Shown here: in pieces, positions 1 to 9,610 of the stretch
Numbering within the stretch: position 1 is the stretch's first letter
How the letters are laid out: each line of letters begins with the position of its first letter
Assembly (NCBI GenBank): GCA_029881255.1
Contig: JAOUMY010000004.1
Span: 147,313-211,312, forward strand
DNA from: Gammaproteobacteria bacterium
GTDB taxonomy: Bacteria > Pseudomonadota > Gammaproteobacteria > S012-40
Reading direction: 5' to 3'
Length of the DNA stretch: 64,000 nt
The notes under the pieces: generated by a model
The model's input: only the letters and a program-made list of their open reading frames with translations
The model's database searches: none
Told to the model about the DNA's origin: nothing
Program-made: the position numbers and the translations under genes

Positions 1-3
1 AAC

Positions 4-897
4 ATGAGTTGGTTTGAAAAACTGTTACCTTCACGAATTCGTACCGAAGCGAATCAAAAGAGCACCGTACCAGAAGGTCTGTGGACCAAGTGCGACGGAT
101 GTAGCGCGGTATTGTTTAAGGCTGAACTGGAGCGCAATCTCGACGTTTGTCCCAAGTGCGATCACCACATGCGCATCGGCGCCCGTCGTCGCTTGACAAT
201 GTTTCTCGACGAAAACGGTCGTGAAGAAATTGCGCCCAATCTTGAGCCAGTGGATTTGCTTAAGTTCAAGGATAGCAAGAAGTACAAGGACCGGATTGTT
301 CAGGCACAAAAGTCTACCGGTGAGAAAGATGCCCTAATCGCCATGCGTGGTGCGGTTAAAGGGGTGCCCGTTGTCGCAGCCGCATTTGAATTCAAATTTA
401 TGGGCGGTTCCATGGGATCCGTAGTCGGCGAGAGATTTGTGCGTGCCGCCAACGTCAGTTTGGAAAAACGAATTCCTTTTATTTGTTTTTCTGCCAGTGG
501 CGGCGCACGTATGCAGGAAGCTTTATTCTCCCTAATGCAAATGGGCAAAACCAGCGCAGCGCTCGCAAAACTGAGCGAGAAGGGAATACCTTATATCTCT
601 GTCTTGACCGATCCAACTATGGGTGGTGTTTCCGCAAGTTTCGCTACGCTGGGCGATCTCAATATCGCAGAGCCTAAGGCCTTGATAGGTTTTGCGGGCC
701 CAAGGGTAATTGAGCAAACAGTACGTGAAACCCTGCCCGAAGGGTTTCAACGCAGTGAATTTCTACTCGAAAAGGGTGCAATCGATATGATTGTCGACAG
801 GCGAGATATGCGCGATAAGCTCTCCAGTATGTTGGCAATGCTTAGCGAGCATCTAAAAAAGCCCGCGAAACAAGAAGCAACTACTACGGTCGCGTGA
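4..897 (+). CDS. accD: Acetyl-CoA carboxylase carboxyltransferase subunit beta
   Basis: This is the beta subunit of the cytoplasmic carboxyltransferase that moves CO2 from carboxybiotin to acetyl-CoA, making malonyl-CoA for fatty-acid synthesis. The 297-residue product has the N-terminal zinc ribbon (CDGC near residue 30 and CPKCDHH about 20 residues later). The crotonase-like core follows, with [10 protein letters not shown] and [13 protein letters not shown]. Length matches the family. folC starts 4 bases after the stop, so the two are probably co-transcribed, as in E. coli accD-folC-dedD-cvpA-purF. The upstream promoter lies outside the window. Confidence 0.98.
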   Translation: MSWFEKLLPSRIRTEANQKSTVPEGLWTKCDGCSAVLFKAELERNLDVCPKCDHHMRIGARRRLTMFLDENGREEIAPNLEPVDLLKFKDSKKYKDRIVQAQKSTGEKDALIAMRGAVKGVPVVAAAFEFKFMGGSMGSVVGERFVRAANVSLEKRIPFICFSASGGARMQEALFSLMQMGKTSAALAKLSEKGIPYISVLTDPTMGGVSASFATLGDLNIAEPKALIGFAGPRVIEQTVRETLPEGFQRSEFLLEKGAIDMIVDRRDMRDKLSSMLAMLSEHLKKPAKQEATTTVA

Positions 898-901
898 TTT
901 C

Positions 902-2173
902 ATGCGCTTCTCATCGCTGGATGAGTGGTTGACTTGGCAGGAGTCGCTCCATCCCAAGAACATAGATCTTGGTTTGGAGCGCCTTCAGGTAGTTGCACAA
1001 AAACTATTCACACGTGAAGACTTCAAAACGATAATCACTGTCGCTGGCACCAATGGCAAGGGGTCGGTGTGCGCCATGTTGTCAGCCATATACCACAGTG
1101 CTGGTTTCCGTGCCGGTTGGTATTCATCTCCCCATTTATTGCGCTATAACGAACGCATTCGCATTGGCGATGTGGAAATCAGCGACCAACGCTTGTGTGA
1201 GGCATTCGAAAAAGTCGATCAGGCGCGCGGTGATATAACTCTGACCTATTTTGAATTCGGTACTTTGGCGGCGCTGGAAATTTTTCGCGATGCAAACCTT
1301 GATGTTGTTGTGCTCGAAGTAGGATTGGGCGGACGCCTAGATGCTGTGAATATACTCGATGCCGATGTGGCGGTGTTGACTACGGTCGATCTTGACCACC
1401 AGGATTGGTTGGGACCAGACAGGGAAAGTATCGCGAGGGAAAAGTTGGGTATCGGTCGCGAGAATCATCCCTTGGTTTGCGGTGATTTGGATCCTCCGTG
1501 CGCAGTAAGCGAATATTGCCTGGCGCATCATATTCCTTTGTATCGCATACGCCATGAATTCGCATTCTTCCTGCACGAAGAGCACTGGCATTGGCAAAGC
1601 GCGGATGAGAGGATTAGTGCATTGCCCAAACCAGTGTTGAACGGAGTCCATCAATACACCAATGCCGCTGTCGTGCTCATGGTGACTCGTTTGTTAAAGC
1701 AGCAACTACCCTTGAGTAATGCAGAAATTCGCAATGGCCTGTTGTCAGCAGTCTTACCCGGACGTTTGCAAATGGTGAAATTCCAGAACCGAATGTTCAT
1801 GCTCGATGTAGCCCATAACCCTCAGGCCGCGCGCGCTTTGGCGTCGGCGATAGAGAATGAGGGACTCGGTACGCCTATGCAGGCTGTGGTAGGCATGTTG
1901 CGCGATAAAGATGCCCTTGAGACTTTAAAACCGATGTTACCAAGAATAGAGTTGTGGCATGTGGCTGGTATAGCAGTAGCAAGAGGTGGAAGTGGAGAGC
2001 ATTTGAAGGAAACCTTAATGTCACTCGGTGTCAAACAAGACAACATTCATGTTTACTCCAATGTTAGGGATGCAATTCATGGCAGTATGCTAAATAATAT
2101 TGCTGAACAGCTGACAGTTGTTTTTGGATCTTTCTACACAGTCTCTGATGCACTGCAATATCTATCGGATTAA
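902..2173 (+). CDS. folC: Bifunctional folylpolyglutamate / dihydrofolate synthase
   Basis: Mur-ligase-type ATPase that joins dihydropteroate to glutamate and extends the polyglutamate tail of folates in the cytoplasm. The P-loop TVAGTNGKGS near residue 50 is the family signature. YSSPHL and EVGLGGRLDAVN, typical of FolC, follow, and a C-terminal Mur-ligase domain contains MLDVAHNPQAARAL. The 423-residue length is normal. It sits between accD (4-base gap) and the SPOR gene (2-base gap), consistent with one transcript. Confidence 0.97.
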   Translation: MRFSSLDEWLTWQESLHPKNIDLGLERLQVVAQKLFTREDFKTIITVAGTNGKGSVCAMLSAIYHSAGFRAGWYSSPHLLRYNERIRIGDVEISDQRLCEAFEKVDQARGDITLTYFEFGTLAALEIFRDANLDVVVLEVGLGGRLDAVNILDADVAVLTTVDLDHQDWLGPDRESIAREKLGIGRENHPLVCGDLDPPCAVSEYCLAHHIPLYRIRHEFAFFLHEEHWHWQSADERISALPKPVLNGVHQYTNAAVVLMVTRLLKQQLPLSNAEIRNGLLSAVLPGRLQMVKFQNRMFMLDVAHNPQAARALASAIENEGLGTPMQAVVGMLRDKDALETLKPMLPRIELWHVAGIAVARGGSGEHLKETLMSLGVKQDNIHVYSNVRDAIHGSMLNNIAEQLTVVFGSFYTVSDALQYLSD

Positions 2174-2175
2174 CT

Positions 2176-2778
2176 ATGGATAATATTTCCTTCGTACAGA
2201 GAATACTCGGCGCAATCATTTTGCTTTCCCTGGCAATCATCTTTGTTCCTATGATTCTGGAACAGGAAAACGACATTAATGAGAATATCCGAGGCACAAA
2301 CATCCCTTCCATGCCGGACAATGTGGCTACGGTTGTTTTTCAACTGGATAATGAAGGCGTATTTCGCTCACTAAAAGAGCAGGTAAAGGAAGGCAAGCCG
2401 GTGTCAATTCGCGAGGCCCTGGAAAATGAACACCGAGTGCTACCGGCTCAAGATAATAATGCGCAGAAAACGAATGCAACTGAGGAGGCAACGAATAAGC
2501 CTCGCATTCAAGAGAGCACTGTTGTTACCGAGGGTGCCGCGATGACCTGGATGGTACAGCTGGGTAGTTTTAGTAGCGAAAAAAATGCGCTCGAATTACG
2601 CGATCGGCTTCGTAAGGCGGACTATCCTGCCTACTTGCGTGAACGAAAAAATGAAGCAGGAAAAACGATTTGGCAGGTGCGTGTAGGGCCTGAATTGAGC
2701 GCCAAAAAGGCAGTTGAATTAAAGCAACGGCTCGAATCGACAACGGGTCTGGAATCGTTGGTGGTACGACATCCGTAA
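2176..2778 (+). CDS. dedD: SPOR-domain inner-membrane protein (DedD-like)
   Basis: Probable division-associated peptidoglycan-binding protein. The 200-residue product has one N-terminal membrane span (about residues 11-30, LGAIILLSLAIIFVPMIL), a low-complexity linker rich in N, A, T and E, and a C-terminal SPOR domain (about residues 125-200, starting MVQLGSFSSEKNA and containing IWQVRVGPE). SPOR domains bind denuded glycan strands at the septum. Position between folC and cvpA matches E. coli dedD, which supports the name; the linker itself is not conserved. Confidence 0.9.
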   Translation: MDNISFVQRILGAIILLSLAIIFVPMILEQENDINENIRGTNIPSMPDNVATVVFQLDNEGVFRSLKEQVKEGKPVSIREALENEHRVLPAQDNNAQKTNATEEATNKPRIQESTVVTEGAAMTWMVQLGSFSSEKNALELRDRLRKADYPAYLRERKNEAGKTIWQVRVGPELSAKKAVELKQRLESTTGLESLVVRHP

Positions 2779-2881
2779 AACTTCACCCCATAGTTTGTCT
2801 TTTGCTACAATGCGCCTTGCCCAGAATCAGCCCGGAAGGTGTTGTGGCTTATTTATCTATTAAATCAAAGGCATACCTTGT

Positions 2882-3373
2882 ATGAATGCGCTCGATCTAG
2901 CGATTCTGGGGATCTTGCTACTGTCGGCCCTAATCAGTTTTGTGCGTGGATTTACCAAAGAAGTCTTTTCCCTTGCGGCATGGGTGTTGGCTATCTGGGT
3001 GGCAGTTACCTATACAGGTCTGGGAACGCTTTTTCTTGAATCGTATATTTCCCATCCCTCACTGCGTGTTGGCGTCGCTTTCATTGTTTTATTCCTTGTG
3101 ACTTTAATTCTGGCCACGCTTTTGAATGTCTTGTTGAGCAGTTTGGTCAAAAAAACCGGGCTAAGTGGCACGGATCGCATGGTAGGTTTGATTTTTGGTG
3201 TGGCCCGCGGAGCGGTCATTGTCTCAGTATTAGTGCTACTGGCGGGAATTACTGAACTACCAAAGGAAAGATGGTGGCAGGAATCCCGTTTACTTAGTCA
3301 TTTTGAACAAATGGCATCCTGGCTGCGCGAATATCTTCCACCTGATGCCGCAGCTGGAATCGTTTATAACTAA
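2882..3373 (+). CDS. cvpA: CvpA family inner-membrane protein
   Basis: Integral membrane protein of 163 residues with four predicted spans, beginning MNALDLAILGILLLSAL and containing the family's FVRGFTKEVFSLAAWVLA and the later DRMVGLIFGVARG. CvpA was named for colicin V production and is linked to envelope-stress tolerance; its molecular activity is not established. It is separated from the SPOR gene by about 100 bases and from purF by 15 bases, the same order as in E. coli. Confidence 0.93.
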   Translation: MNALDLAILGILLLSALISFVRGFTKEVFSLAAWVLAIWVAVTYTGLGTLFLESYISHPSLRVGVAFIVLFLVTLILATLLNVLLSSLVKKTGLSGTDRMVGLIFGVARGAVIVSVLVLLAGITELPKERWWQESRLLSHFEQMASWLREYLPPDAAAGIVYN

Positions 3374-3388
3374 CACCGGAGAATACGT

Positions 3389-4903
3389 ATGTGCGGAGTT
3401 GCCGGCATAGTCGCCAAACGTGACGTGAATCAATCGTTATATGACGCATTGACCGTCTTGCAACACAGAGGTCAAGACGCGGCCGGTATCGTTACCTGCG
3501 ATATGGGGCGACTACATCTGCGTAAGGATAATGGTCTTGTGCGGGACGTATTTGCCGCAAGACACATGATCAAACTAACCGGCTATATGGGCATTGGTCA
3601 CGTGCGCTACCCTACGGCAGGTTCTTCGTCCACTTCGGAAGCGCAACCGTTTTATGTGAATTCTCCTTACGGTATTACTTTGGCGCACAACGGTAATCTC
3701 ACCAATACCCATCAGCTGATGGAAGATCTATATCGGGAAGATTTACGCCATATCAATACGGACTCGGATTCAGAGGTCCTGCTCAATGTATTTGCTCATG
3801 AATTGCAGGCTTTAGGTAAACTGAAAATCACTGCAGACGATATTTTTGACGCAGTAAAAGGTGTGCATCGACGATGCCGTGGCGCCTATGCCGTTGTGGC
3901 CATGATCACCGGCTATGGCATCGTCGGATTTCGTGACCCCTTTGGTATTCGACCTATGGTATATGGTAAGCGTGAAACTCCTGAAGGCACAGAATACATG
4001 GTTGCCTCGGAAAGCGTAGCACTGGATTCTCAGGATTTTGAATTGATCGCAGATCTTGCGCCGGGCGAGGCGGTGTTTTTTGGCAAAGACGGCACATTGG
4101 CGAAACGGCAATGTGCGGAAAAAACGCAGTATTCTCCCTGTATTTTTGAGTACGTGTATTTCGCTCGTCCTGATTCGATTATCGATGGGATTTCTGTGTA
4201 TAAGGCGCGTTTGCGCATGGGAGAATATCTGGCGCGCAAGATAGAAAAAGCGAATCTTCATGAAGACATTGATGTCGTTATTCCTATACCCGATACCAGT
4301 CGAACTACAGCCCTGCAGTTGGCGAATTCTCTGGGCATTAAATACCGGGAAGGTTTTATCAAGAATCGTTATATTGGCCGCACGTTCATCATGCCCGGAC
4401 AAAAACAGCGCAAAAAATCCGTTCGGCAAAAATTGAATGCGATAGATCTGGAGTTTCGCGGCAAGAATGTACTGTTAGTCGACGATTCCATCGTGCGCGG
4501 AACAACATCAGGCCAAATTATACAAATGGCGAGAGAGGCCGGCGCGAACAAGGTGTTTTTTGCCTCAGCTGCGCCTCCGGTGCGATTTCCGAACGTATAC
4601 GGAATAGACATGCCGACTAAGGAAGAGCTGATAGGGCATAACCGCGACGATGCGCAAATCGCCCAGGCGATAGGTGCAGACTGGTTGGTGTATCAGAATC
4701 TGGAAGATCTGGTCGCCGCCGTAATACACGAGAAAAGTTCAGGCGTGCAAGGCTTTGATGCGTCCTGTTTTGACGGGGTATATGTGACAGGTGATATCAC
4801 CGAAGCCTATTTAAATGATCTGGAACAACGTCGAAACGATGCCGCCAAAGAAACACGAAACCTTATTGAGCGTGAGGTTATGGAGTTGTACAACAATCGC
4901 TAA
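3389..4903 (+). CDS. purF: Amidophosphoribosyltransferase
   Basis: First committed enzyme of purine synthesis: transfers ammonia from glutamine to PRPP, giving phosphoribosylamine. The start MCGVAGIV supplies Cys2, the N-terminal nucleophile of the glutaminase domain after Met removal. HRGQDAAGI and RYPTAGSSS follow. The PRPP-binding motif [14 protein letters not shown] lies in the C-terminal phosphoribosyltransferase domain. Length is 504 residues, as in E. coli. It lies 15 bases after cvpA and is probably the last gene of the accD operon, since a 152-base gap follows. Confidence 0.98.
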   Translation: MCGVAGIVAKRDVNQSLYDALTVLQHRGQDAAGIVTCDMGRLHLRKDNGLVRDVFAARHMIKLTGYMGIGHVRYPTAGSSSTSEAQPFYVNSPYGITLAHNGNLTNTHQLMEDLYREDLRHINTDSDSEVLLNVFAHELQALGKLKITADDIFDAVKGVHRRCRGAYAVVAMITGYGIVGFRDPFGIRPMVYGKRETPEGTEYMVASESVALDSQDFELIADLAPGEAVFFGKDGTLAKRQCAEKTQYSPCIFEYVYFARPDSIIDGISVYKARLRMGEYLARKIEKANLHEDIDVVIPIPDTSRTTALQLANSLGIKYREGFIKNRYIGRTFIMPGQKQRKKSVRQKLNAIDLEFRGKNVLLVDDSIVRGTTSGQIIQMAREAGANKVFFASAAPPVRFPNVYGIDMPTKEELIGHNRDDAQIAQAIGADWLVYQNLEDLVAAVIHEKSSGVQGFDASCFDGVYVTGDITEAYLNDLEQRRNDAAKETRNLIEREVMELYNNR

Positions 4904-5055
4904 TGGGTAAGTTAGGTAGTAGGGACTCGATTAAGTATTTGGTTTGTCGGCCTAATTTAAATGCTTAACATCCTTACTTCTTTAAGCTGTTTCTACAGTT
5001 TGCATACTATGCTGCCGACTATATACCCGGTTGGACTTTTCTAACGGGACAGGAT

Positions 5056-5514
5056 GTGAGTGGAAGGGTTTCGGAAAAAGTCATCGCCAGAGCTAAAGCC
5101 GTTCAAATACTGAAGAAAATTCCGTGTTTCAATGGCCTTCTGGAAGATGAATATTTTAAAGTGCTGGGCATGTGCACCAGTGCTGCTGCGCGTGATGGCG
5201 ACGTGCTTTTTAAACAGGGCGACCCTGGAAAAAGTATGTTTATACTACTGTCTGGTGAGATGCAGATCAAAGTAGATGGCGTTGGCGTCGTACACACCAT
5301 GCGTGCCGGCGAAGTCGTCGGAGAGATCAGTCTGGTAAAACACGTCAAACGCACAGCAACGGTAATGGCAGCGCAGGACTGTGTGTTGTTACAGTTATAT
5401 GCAGAAATTTTTCATGAAGTCATCAAAAAACAGCCACGTATCGGTTATGTAATTATGCGCAACGTGGCCAGAATTCTTGCCGACAGATTGGTGCAAACCA
5501 ATAAATCCCGTTAA
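5056..5514 (+). CDS. Stand-alone cyclic-nucleotide-binding domain protein
   Basis: A 152-residue protein made almost entirely of one CRP-type cNMP-binding beta-barrel (about residues 20-140). Visible landmarks are FKQGDPGKSMFILLSGEM and the phosphate-binding cassette VGEISLVKHVKRTATV, which keeps the Glu and Arg that contact the nucleotide. There is no helix-turn-helix, so it is not a CRP-like regulator; it may be a cAMP or c-di-GMP sensor acting through a partner. The GTG start is preceded by GGACAGGAT. Its stop overlaps the end of the opposing rhombosortase gene by 4 bases. Confidence 0.85.
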   Translation: MSGRVSEKVIARAKAVQILKKIPCFNGLLEDEYFKVLGMCTSAAARDGDVLFKQGDPGKSMFILLSGEMQIKVDGVGVVHTMRAGEVVGEISLVKHVKRTATVMAAQDCVLLQLYAEIFHEVIKKQPRIGYVIMRNVARILADRLVQTNKSR

Positions 5515-6122
5515 GTTGTCTTTCTCAAATACTGTTTCGCATATACACCCAACATATAGATTCCCCCTGCAACACCTCCATAAAAATGGGCGTCCACTAA
5601 TACAGGGCCACCAGCACTTTCCTCGGAGCCTGGGAGTGGCCCCTGAATTTGTTCATACAGCAATTTTCCAATAATAAATATTAAAAACAGGATGGCTTCT
5701 TTGCGACGCGGCTTGAGATCTGCAATGCCACCTGCGATGAAAAGTCCGTGGAGCACGCCAGATAGCCCAACATAGCTGTGTAATGTCGGTTGTGTGAAAT
5801 ACAAAACAATACTGATAAACATACCAGAAAAGAAAATCAATATCGCCCAATGCGTAGCCGAAATGAGGCTACCAAAGAAATAGAATATAAAAATCAAACC
5901 CGCCAAGTTCATCCACAAATGCCCCCAGGTCAGGTGCATAAAGTGTCCGCTCAACATGTGCCAATACTCTCCTTCAGCAATCAACTCGCGTTCATAAGGC
6001 AACAGTTCAACAAGTGATTGCTCGAATAGGGTATTGATTAATACCACTAGCGAGACTAGGCCTAGCAAAATCAATTGGGGTAAGGGAATTTTTTCTGCAA
6101 AGAGATTCATGGCTAGACGCAA
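5511..6122 (-). CDS. rrtA: Rhombosortase (rhomboid-family intramembrane protease)
   Basis: Polytopic membrane protein of 203 residues with about six predicted spans. It carries the rhomboid-type serine motif GLSGVLHG (GxSGxxHG is the rhombosortase form) and a C-terminal catalytic histidine in DAHFYGG. An early HLTWGHLWMN segment matches the conserved His/Asn region of span 2. Rhombosortases are thought to process proteins bearing a C-terminal GlyGly-CTERM signal. No protein in this window ends in that signal, so substrates must lie elsewhere. Translation could also start 12 bases downstream at MNLF. A general rhomboid is the alternative call. Confidence 0.78.
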   Translation of the reverse strand: MRLAMNLFAEKIPLPQLILLGLVSLVVLINTLFEQSLVELLPYERELIAEGEYWHMLSGHFMHLTWGHLWMNLAGLIFIFYFFGSLISATHWAILIFFSGMFISIVLYFTQPTLHSYVGLSGVLHGLFIAGGIADLKPRRKEAILFLIFIIGKLLYEQIQGPLPGSEESAGGPVLVDAHFYGGVAGGIYMLGVYAKQYLRKTT

Positions 6123-6387
6123 TTCATCGCACTAATTCACGGAATCGTAGTTTAGCGCCGATATGAGCAAACCGCTATACGACAGGTGCTCGTTAAGGGG
6201 AAAACTTGTTTCGTCGTGTAGTTAAGCCACAATTGACATTCGGGTAGCCGAGCAGCTAAAGTGTCCTGGTGTCTCTCGAACGCCACTTATCCGCAGAAAG
6301 GGCTGAGCCCAACGAGAATTCGCTTTATTACAATTCATCAAATACGATTTTTTCCCGTCGGGCGGATACGGACAGAAGGAGAATCGT

Positions 6388-7914
6388 ATGTCTAAAGAAC
6401 ATTCCGGCTTGTCGGCCGAGACGAGTCTGTATTGTGTACCTGAACCGACTGAAGCACTACGTAATAGCAATCAGGAAAAGGCGGTAAGTCTGCTTAATAG
6501 GTATTTTGCGGGTGATGCCGGCGCGATCGCACAATTTAGACGTCATCACCCCTTAGCAAGTAACACTGATTTCAAACCTGAGTTGATAGATGCGCGTATG
6601 TTGGTTTCCAGTGAACCGATGCGTATTAAGAAACTTTCTTTGGAAAAACTCAGGAAAGACGCCAAGAAATTACTCAGACAGGTAAAGTCGTCTTCTCCGG
6701 AAGTTTTGAAACGAATCATGCAGTACCATACTAAATCGCCTGAGCAATACAAGCTTGCCGATGCTCAATTGGTGATTGCAAAAGAAAATGGTCTGGCAAG
6801 TTGGGCAAAACTAAAAGCTCACATAGAGCAGGTGGACAGGGCATTAGAATTCCTCGGCAATAATGTATTTCGACCGGATGAGAAACTCAAAACCTTGCAC
6901 ATTCGATGTGGTACCGATATACAAGAGTCGCTTAAGCAATGCGGTTTTGTTGGGGACTATCTTGAAATCAGCAATCCGTTTCCGCAGGGTCCAGTGCCGC
7001 ACTATGAACCATTAGAATATTTTGTCTCTACGCGTACAGAATTTATCCGTAACAATTATCAAAACGATTTACCAAGCGATATTGCTAAGGAAAGAATTGA
7101 AAACACTGAACAGGAGATTTTGCACGTTGAGCGCACCCTTCATAACCTGACAAAGAATTATCAACGCATAGTACTGTGGTTTGAACATGATCCCTTTGAT
7201 CAATTGTGCAAAGCCTATGTATTCGCGCATTTGTCGAATCTGGATCTATTTGACATTACCATTGAGTGTATTCAAATTGATCGCTTCCCTGGCGTTAAAA
7301 AATTCATCGGCATTGGGCAACTGACGCAGACGCCGGAAGTGTTGCTTGCCTTGTGGCCTCGGCGGGTCGAGGTAACAGCGGCGATGCTAGCCTATGGCGC
7401 GCGCGTGTGGCAAGGTTTTGTTGCCAGTGACCCGATAACCTTATGGCAACTAACGGAGGAGCCACAAGTTCCGCTTCCGCACTTGCAGGCTGCCGTAAGA
7501 CGCATGCTTATGGAGCTACCCTGGAGGGGAAATGGTCTCGGTCTAACCGAGCACCTCGTCCTTACGATTCTTGCCGAGCATGGGCCATTGAGACCAGGTG
7601 CCATATTTAATCTATTGATGTCAGAGTTAGAGCCATTGCCATATCTTGGAGACATTATGTTGCTTACCGGGATACGTCCACTTTGGCAATGCAAGAATGC
7701 CGCGATAGAAATAGTCGACCGCTATCCGGATGACAATCCAATGCGGCGGATGCGGTTGTCACTAACAGAATTCGGGAAAAAGCTGCTTAGTGGAGAATCG
7801 AATTGGCTGATGATCAATGAAAACTATGTCAGACATCTTGGTGGCGTGGTAATTCGTCAAGGTTATAGAAATTGGTATTGGTCTGGAGAGCATCAACAGC
7901 CAGTACTTAAATAG
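6388..7914 (+). CDS. DUF1835 domain-containing protein
   Basis: 508-residue cytoplasmic protein of unknown function. Residues about 70-150 form a helical module containing LADAQLVIAKENGLASWAKLKAH, recognisable from the N-termini of several ankyrin-repeat and DUF1835 proteins. The DUF1835 region starts with LHIRCGTDIQESLK and continues with the diagnostic DYLEISNPFPQGPVPH; later VLWFEHDPFDQLC is also typical. The C-terminal third resembles DUF3658-type extensions. RBS AGAAGGAG sits just before the ATG. It converges on pstB with a 14-base gap. The biochemical role of the family is not known to me. Confidence 0.8.
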   Translation: MSKEHSGLSAETSLYCVPEPTEALRNSNQEKAVSLLNRYFAGDAGAIAQFRRHHPLASNTDFKPELIDARMLVSSEPMRIKKLSLEKLRKDAKKLLRQVKSSSPEVLKRIMQYHTKSPEQYKLADAQLVIAKENGLASWAKLKAHIEQVDRALEFLGNNVFRPDEKLKTLHIRCGTDIQESLKQCGFVGDYLEISNPFPQGPVPHYEPLEYFVSTRTEFIRNNYQNDLPSDIAKERIENTEQEILHVERTLHNLTKNYQRIVLWFEHDPFDQLCKAYVFAHLSNLDLFDITIECIQIDRFPGVKKFIGIGQLTQTPEVLLALWPRRVEVTAAMLAYGARVWQGFVASDPITLWQLTEEPQVPLPHLQAAVRRMLMELPWRGNGLGLTEHLVLTILAEHGPLRPGAIFNLLMSELEPLPYLGDIMLLTGIRPLWQCKNAAIEIVDRYPDDNPMRRMRLSLTEFGKKLLSGESNWLMINENYVRHLGGVVIRQGYRNWYWSGEHQQPVLK

Positions 7915-7928
7915 AATAGGAAATGATG

Positions 7929-8750
7929 TCAATTTGCGCTTTGTATATATCGACGTGTTAGCGGAAGTGCAGATGAAGAGAAAATATGTTGGCTGCTGTT
8001 ATGTTCCAGCACAATGCCATGATCGTGATCTTGCCAGAAAACCGTAGTTGTATCAGCTATGCGTTTGGCTTGGGAAAGATTGTGCGTGACGACAATGAAG
8101 GTGTGACGACTGCGCTGATCGATTAATAAATCCTCAATTTTACGTGTTGATATCGGATCGAGCGCACTACAGGGCTCATCCAATAGGACCAGCTCTGGTT
8201 CAAGTGCCAGTGTTCTCGCTATTAGCAGTCGCTGTTGCTGTCCGCCAGAAAGCGCTAGCGCGGGCAGATGCAGCCGAGATTTTACTTCGTTCCATAACCC
8301 GGTGAGTTTCAGAAAATGCTCTATTCGATCGGCTATTTCCTGTCGGTTACGTATGCCATGGGCTTTCAAAGGAATAGTGAAGTTTTTTTCTATAGAAAAA
8401 GGGAAAGGTTGCGGCGTTTGGAACACGAAGCCTATCTGTCTTCGTAACATCGTCAAATCGGCGTCCAAAGTTAATATATTTTTTCCTTTATAATTTATTT
8501 TTCCTTCAGATGAACAGCCATGTAGATGTTGGTTGATTCGATTGATAGACATGAGAAAACTGGTTTTTCCACATCCTGATGGGCCAACGATGGCGTGAAT
8601 TTTGTTGAAATCAAAAGATAGCGAGATATCTTTAAATGCATATTGCTGATGGAACTTGGTGCTGAGATTTTCACATTCGAGAATAGTGGGTTTGGACAGT
8701 GTTTCCGTCAAATCAGTCGTAGAGATATTCGTATTAAGGTCTGGTTTCAT
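7929..8750 (-). CDS. pstB: Phosphate ABC transporter ATP-binding protein
   Basis: Cytoplasmic ATPase of the high-affinity phosphate importer. The 273-residue protein shows Walker A GPSGCGKTS, the Q-loop FVFQTPQPFPFSI (the PQPFP form is typical of PstB), signature LSGGQQQR and Walker B LVLLDEPCSALDP, with the switch histidine in VVTHNL. The ATG overlaps the pstA stop by 4 bases, indicating translational coupling. It is the last gene of a pstS-pstC-pstA-pstB operon; no phoU follows, because the next gene is convergent. Confidence 0.95.
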   Translation of the reverse strand: MKPDLNTNISTTDLTETLSKPTILECENLSTKFHQQYAFKDISLSFDFNKIHAIVGPSGCGKTSFLMSINRINQHLHGCSSEGKINYKGKNILTLDADLTMLRRQIGFVFQTPQPFPFSIEKNFTIPLKAHGIRNRQEIADRIEHFLKLTGLWNEVKSRLHLPALALSGGQQQRLLIARTLALEPELVLLDEPCSALDPISTRKIEDLLIDQRSRHTFIVVTHNLSQAKRIADTTTVFWQDHDHGIVLEHNSSQHIFSSSALPLTRRYIQSAN

Positions 8751-9610
8751 ACTTTTATGCGTTCCTGATTAGATTTTTGATTTCCCATCCACAGGGCACT
8801 ACTATTTATAAAAAGTAAAAGTAGTAGAAGTGTTAACGCTGATGCATAACTGTTTTGATTACCACCCGGTACGTTCATAGATAAATCCAGTATGTGTACC
8901 GACAAACTGCGCCCCGAGTCGCTAAGAGTTGATGGCATGCGATCGACGTATCCTGCGGTATATACCAAGGCCGCTGTCTCTGATAAGGCCCGGGACAGGG
9001 CCAAAATAATACTGCCAATCAATCCGCGGGATATAGATGGCAACAAAACAAAAAAATAGATTTGCCATTGATGCATACCGCAAGCTCGCGCACTTTGGAA
9101 ATGAGCTATGGGAATTTCTTTCAAGCGATCTTCGAAAAGACGCGCTAACAAGGGCAGAATCATACACGCCAAAGTTAATCCGCCGGAAAGTAAGCTAAAC
9201 CCCAGTTTGCAGAGGATGACGAAAAAAGCATATCCAAACAAACCATAGACAATCGAAGGAATGCTAGCCAACAAGTCGAGTGAAGCGCGTAGAAAAGATA
9301 TGCCTCGGGAGTGAGTGGCTGGTATTTCACTGAGATTAATGGCAATGGCCAACGCGACAGGTGTCGCGGTTATCAAACTGACACAAATAATGAGCATGGT
9401 CGAAATTAATATAGAAGAAATGCCACCTTGTAAACCAGCGTTTGCTGGCGCTTGTGTAAACCAATTCCATGAAAGCCTGGGCAGGCCGTTAATGGTGATT
9501 TCCCAAACTATTTGGCCATAGAGTAATGCGAGCAAAGTGATAGAAAAAATGCATGTGCCAAGAATGACTTTCTCAGAGGGATTCACGGGTTCTGCTCCTG
9601 AAGCAAGCAA
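8747..9610 (-). CDS. pstA: Phosphate ABC transporter permease PstA
   Basis: Inner-membrane permease subunit of 287 residues with about six spans. The region LPSISRGLIGSIILALSRALSETAAL is the permease loop that contacts PstB. The frame overlaps the pstC end by 38 bases; a GTG eight codons downstream (VNPSEKV) would shorten the overlap to 14 bases and is an equally good start. It pairs with PstC to form the phosphate channel. Confidence 0.93.
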   Translation of the reverse strand: MLASGAEPVNPSEKVILGTCIFSITLLALLYGQIVWEITINGLPRLSWNWFTQAPANAGLQGGISSILISTMLIICVSLITATPVALAIAINLSEIPATHSRGISFLRASLDLLASIPSIVYGLFGYAFFVILCKLGFSLLSGGLTLACMILPLLARLFEDRLKEIPIAHFQSARACGMHQWQIYFFVLLPSISRGLIGSIILALSRALSETAALVYTAGYVDRMPSTLSDSGRSLSVHILDLSMNVPGGNQNSYASALTLLLLLLFINSSALWMGNQKSNQERIKV

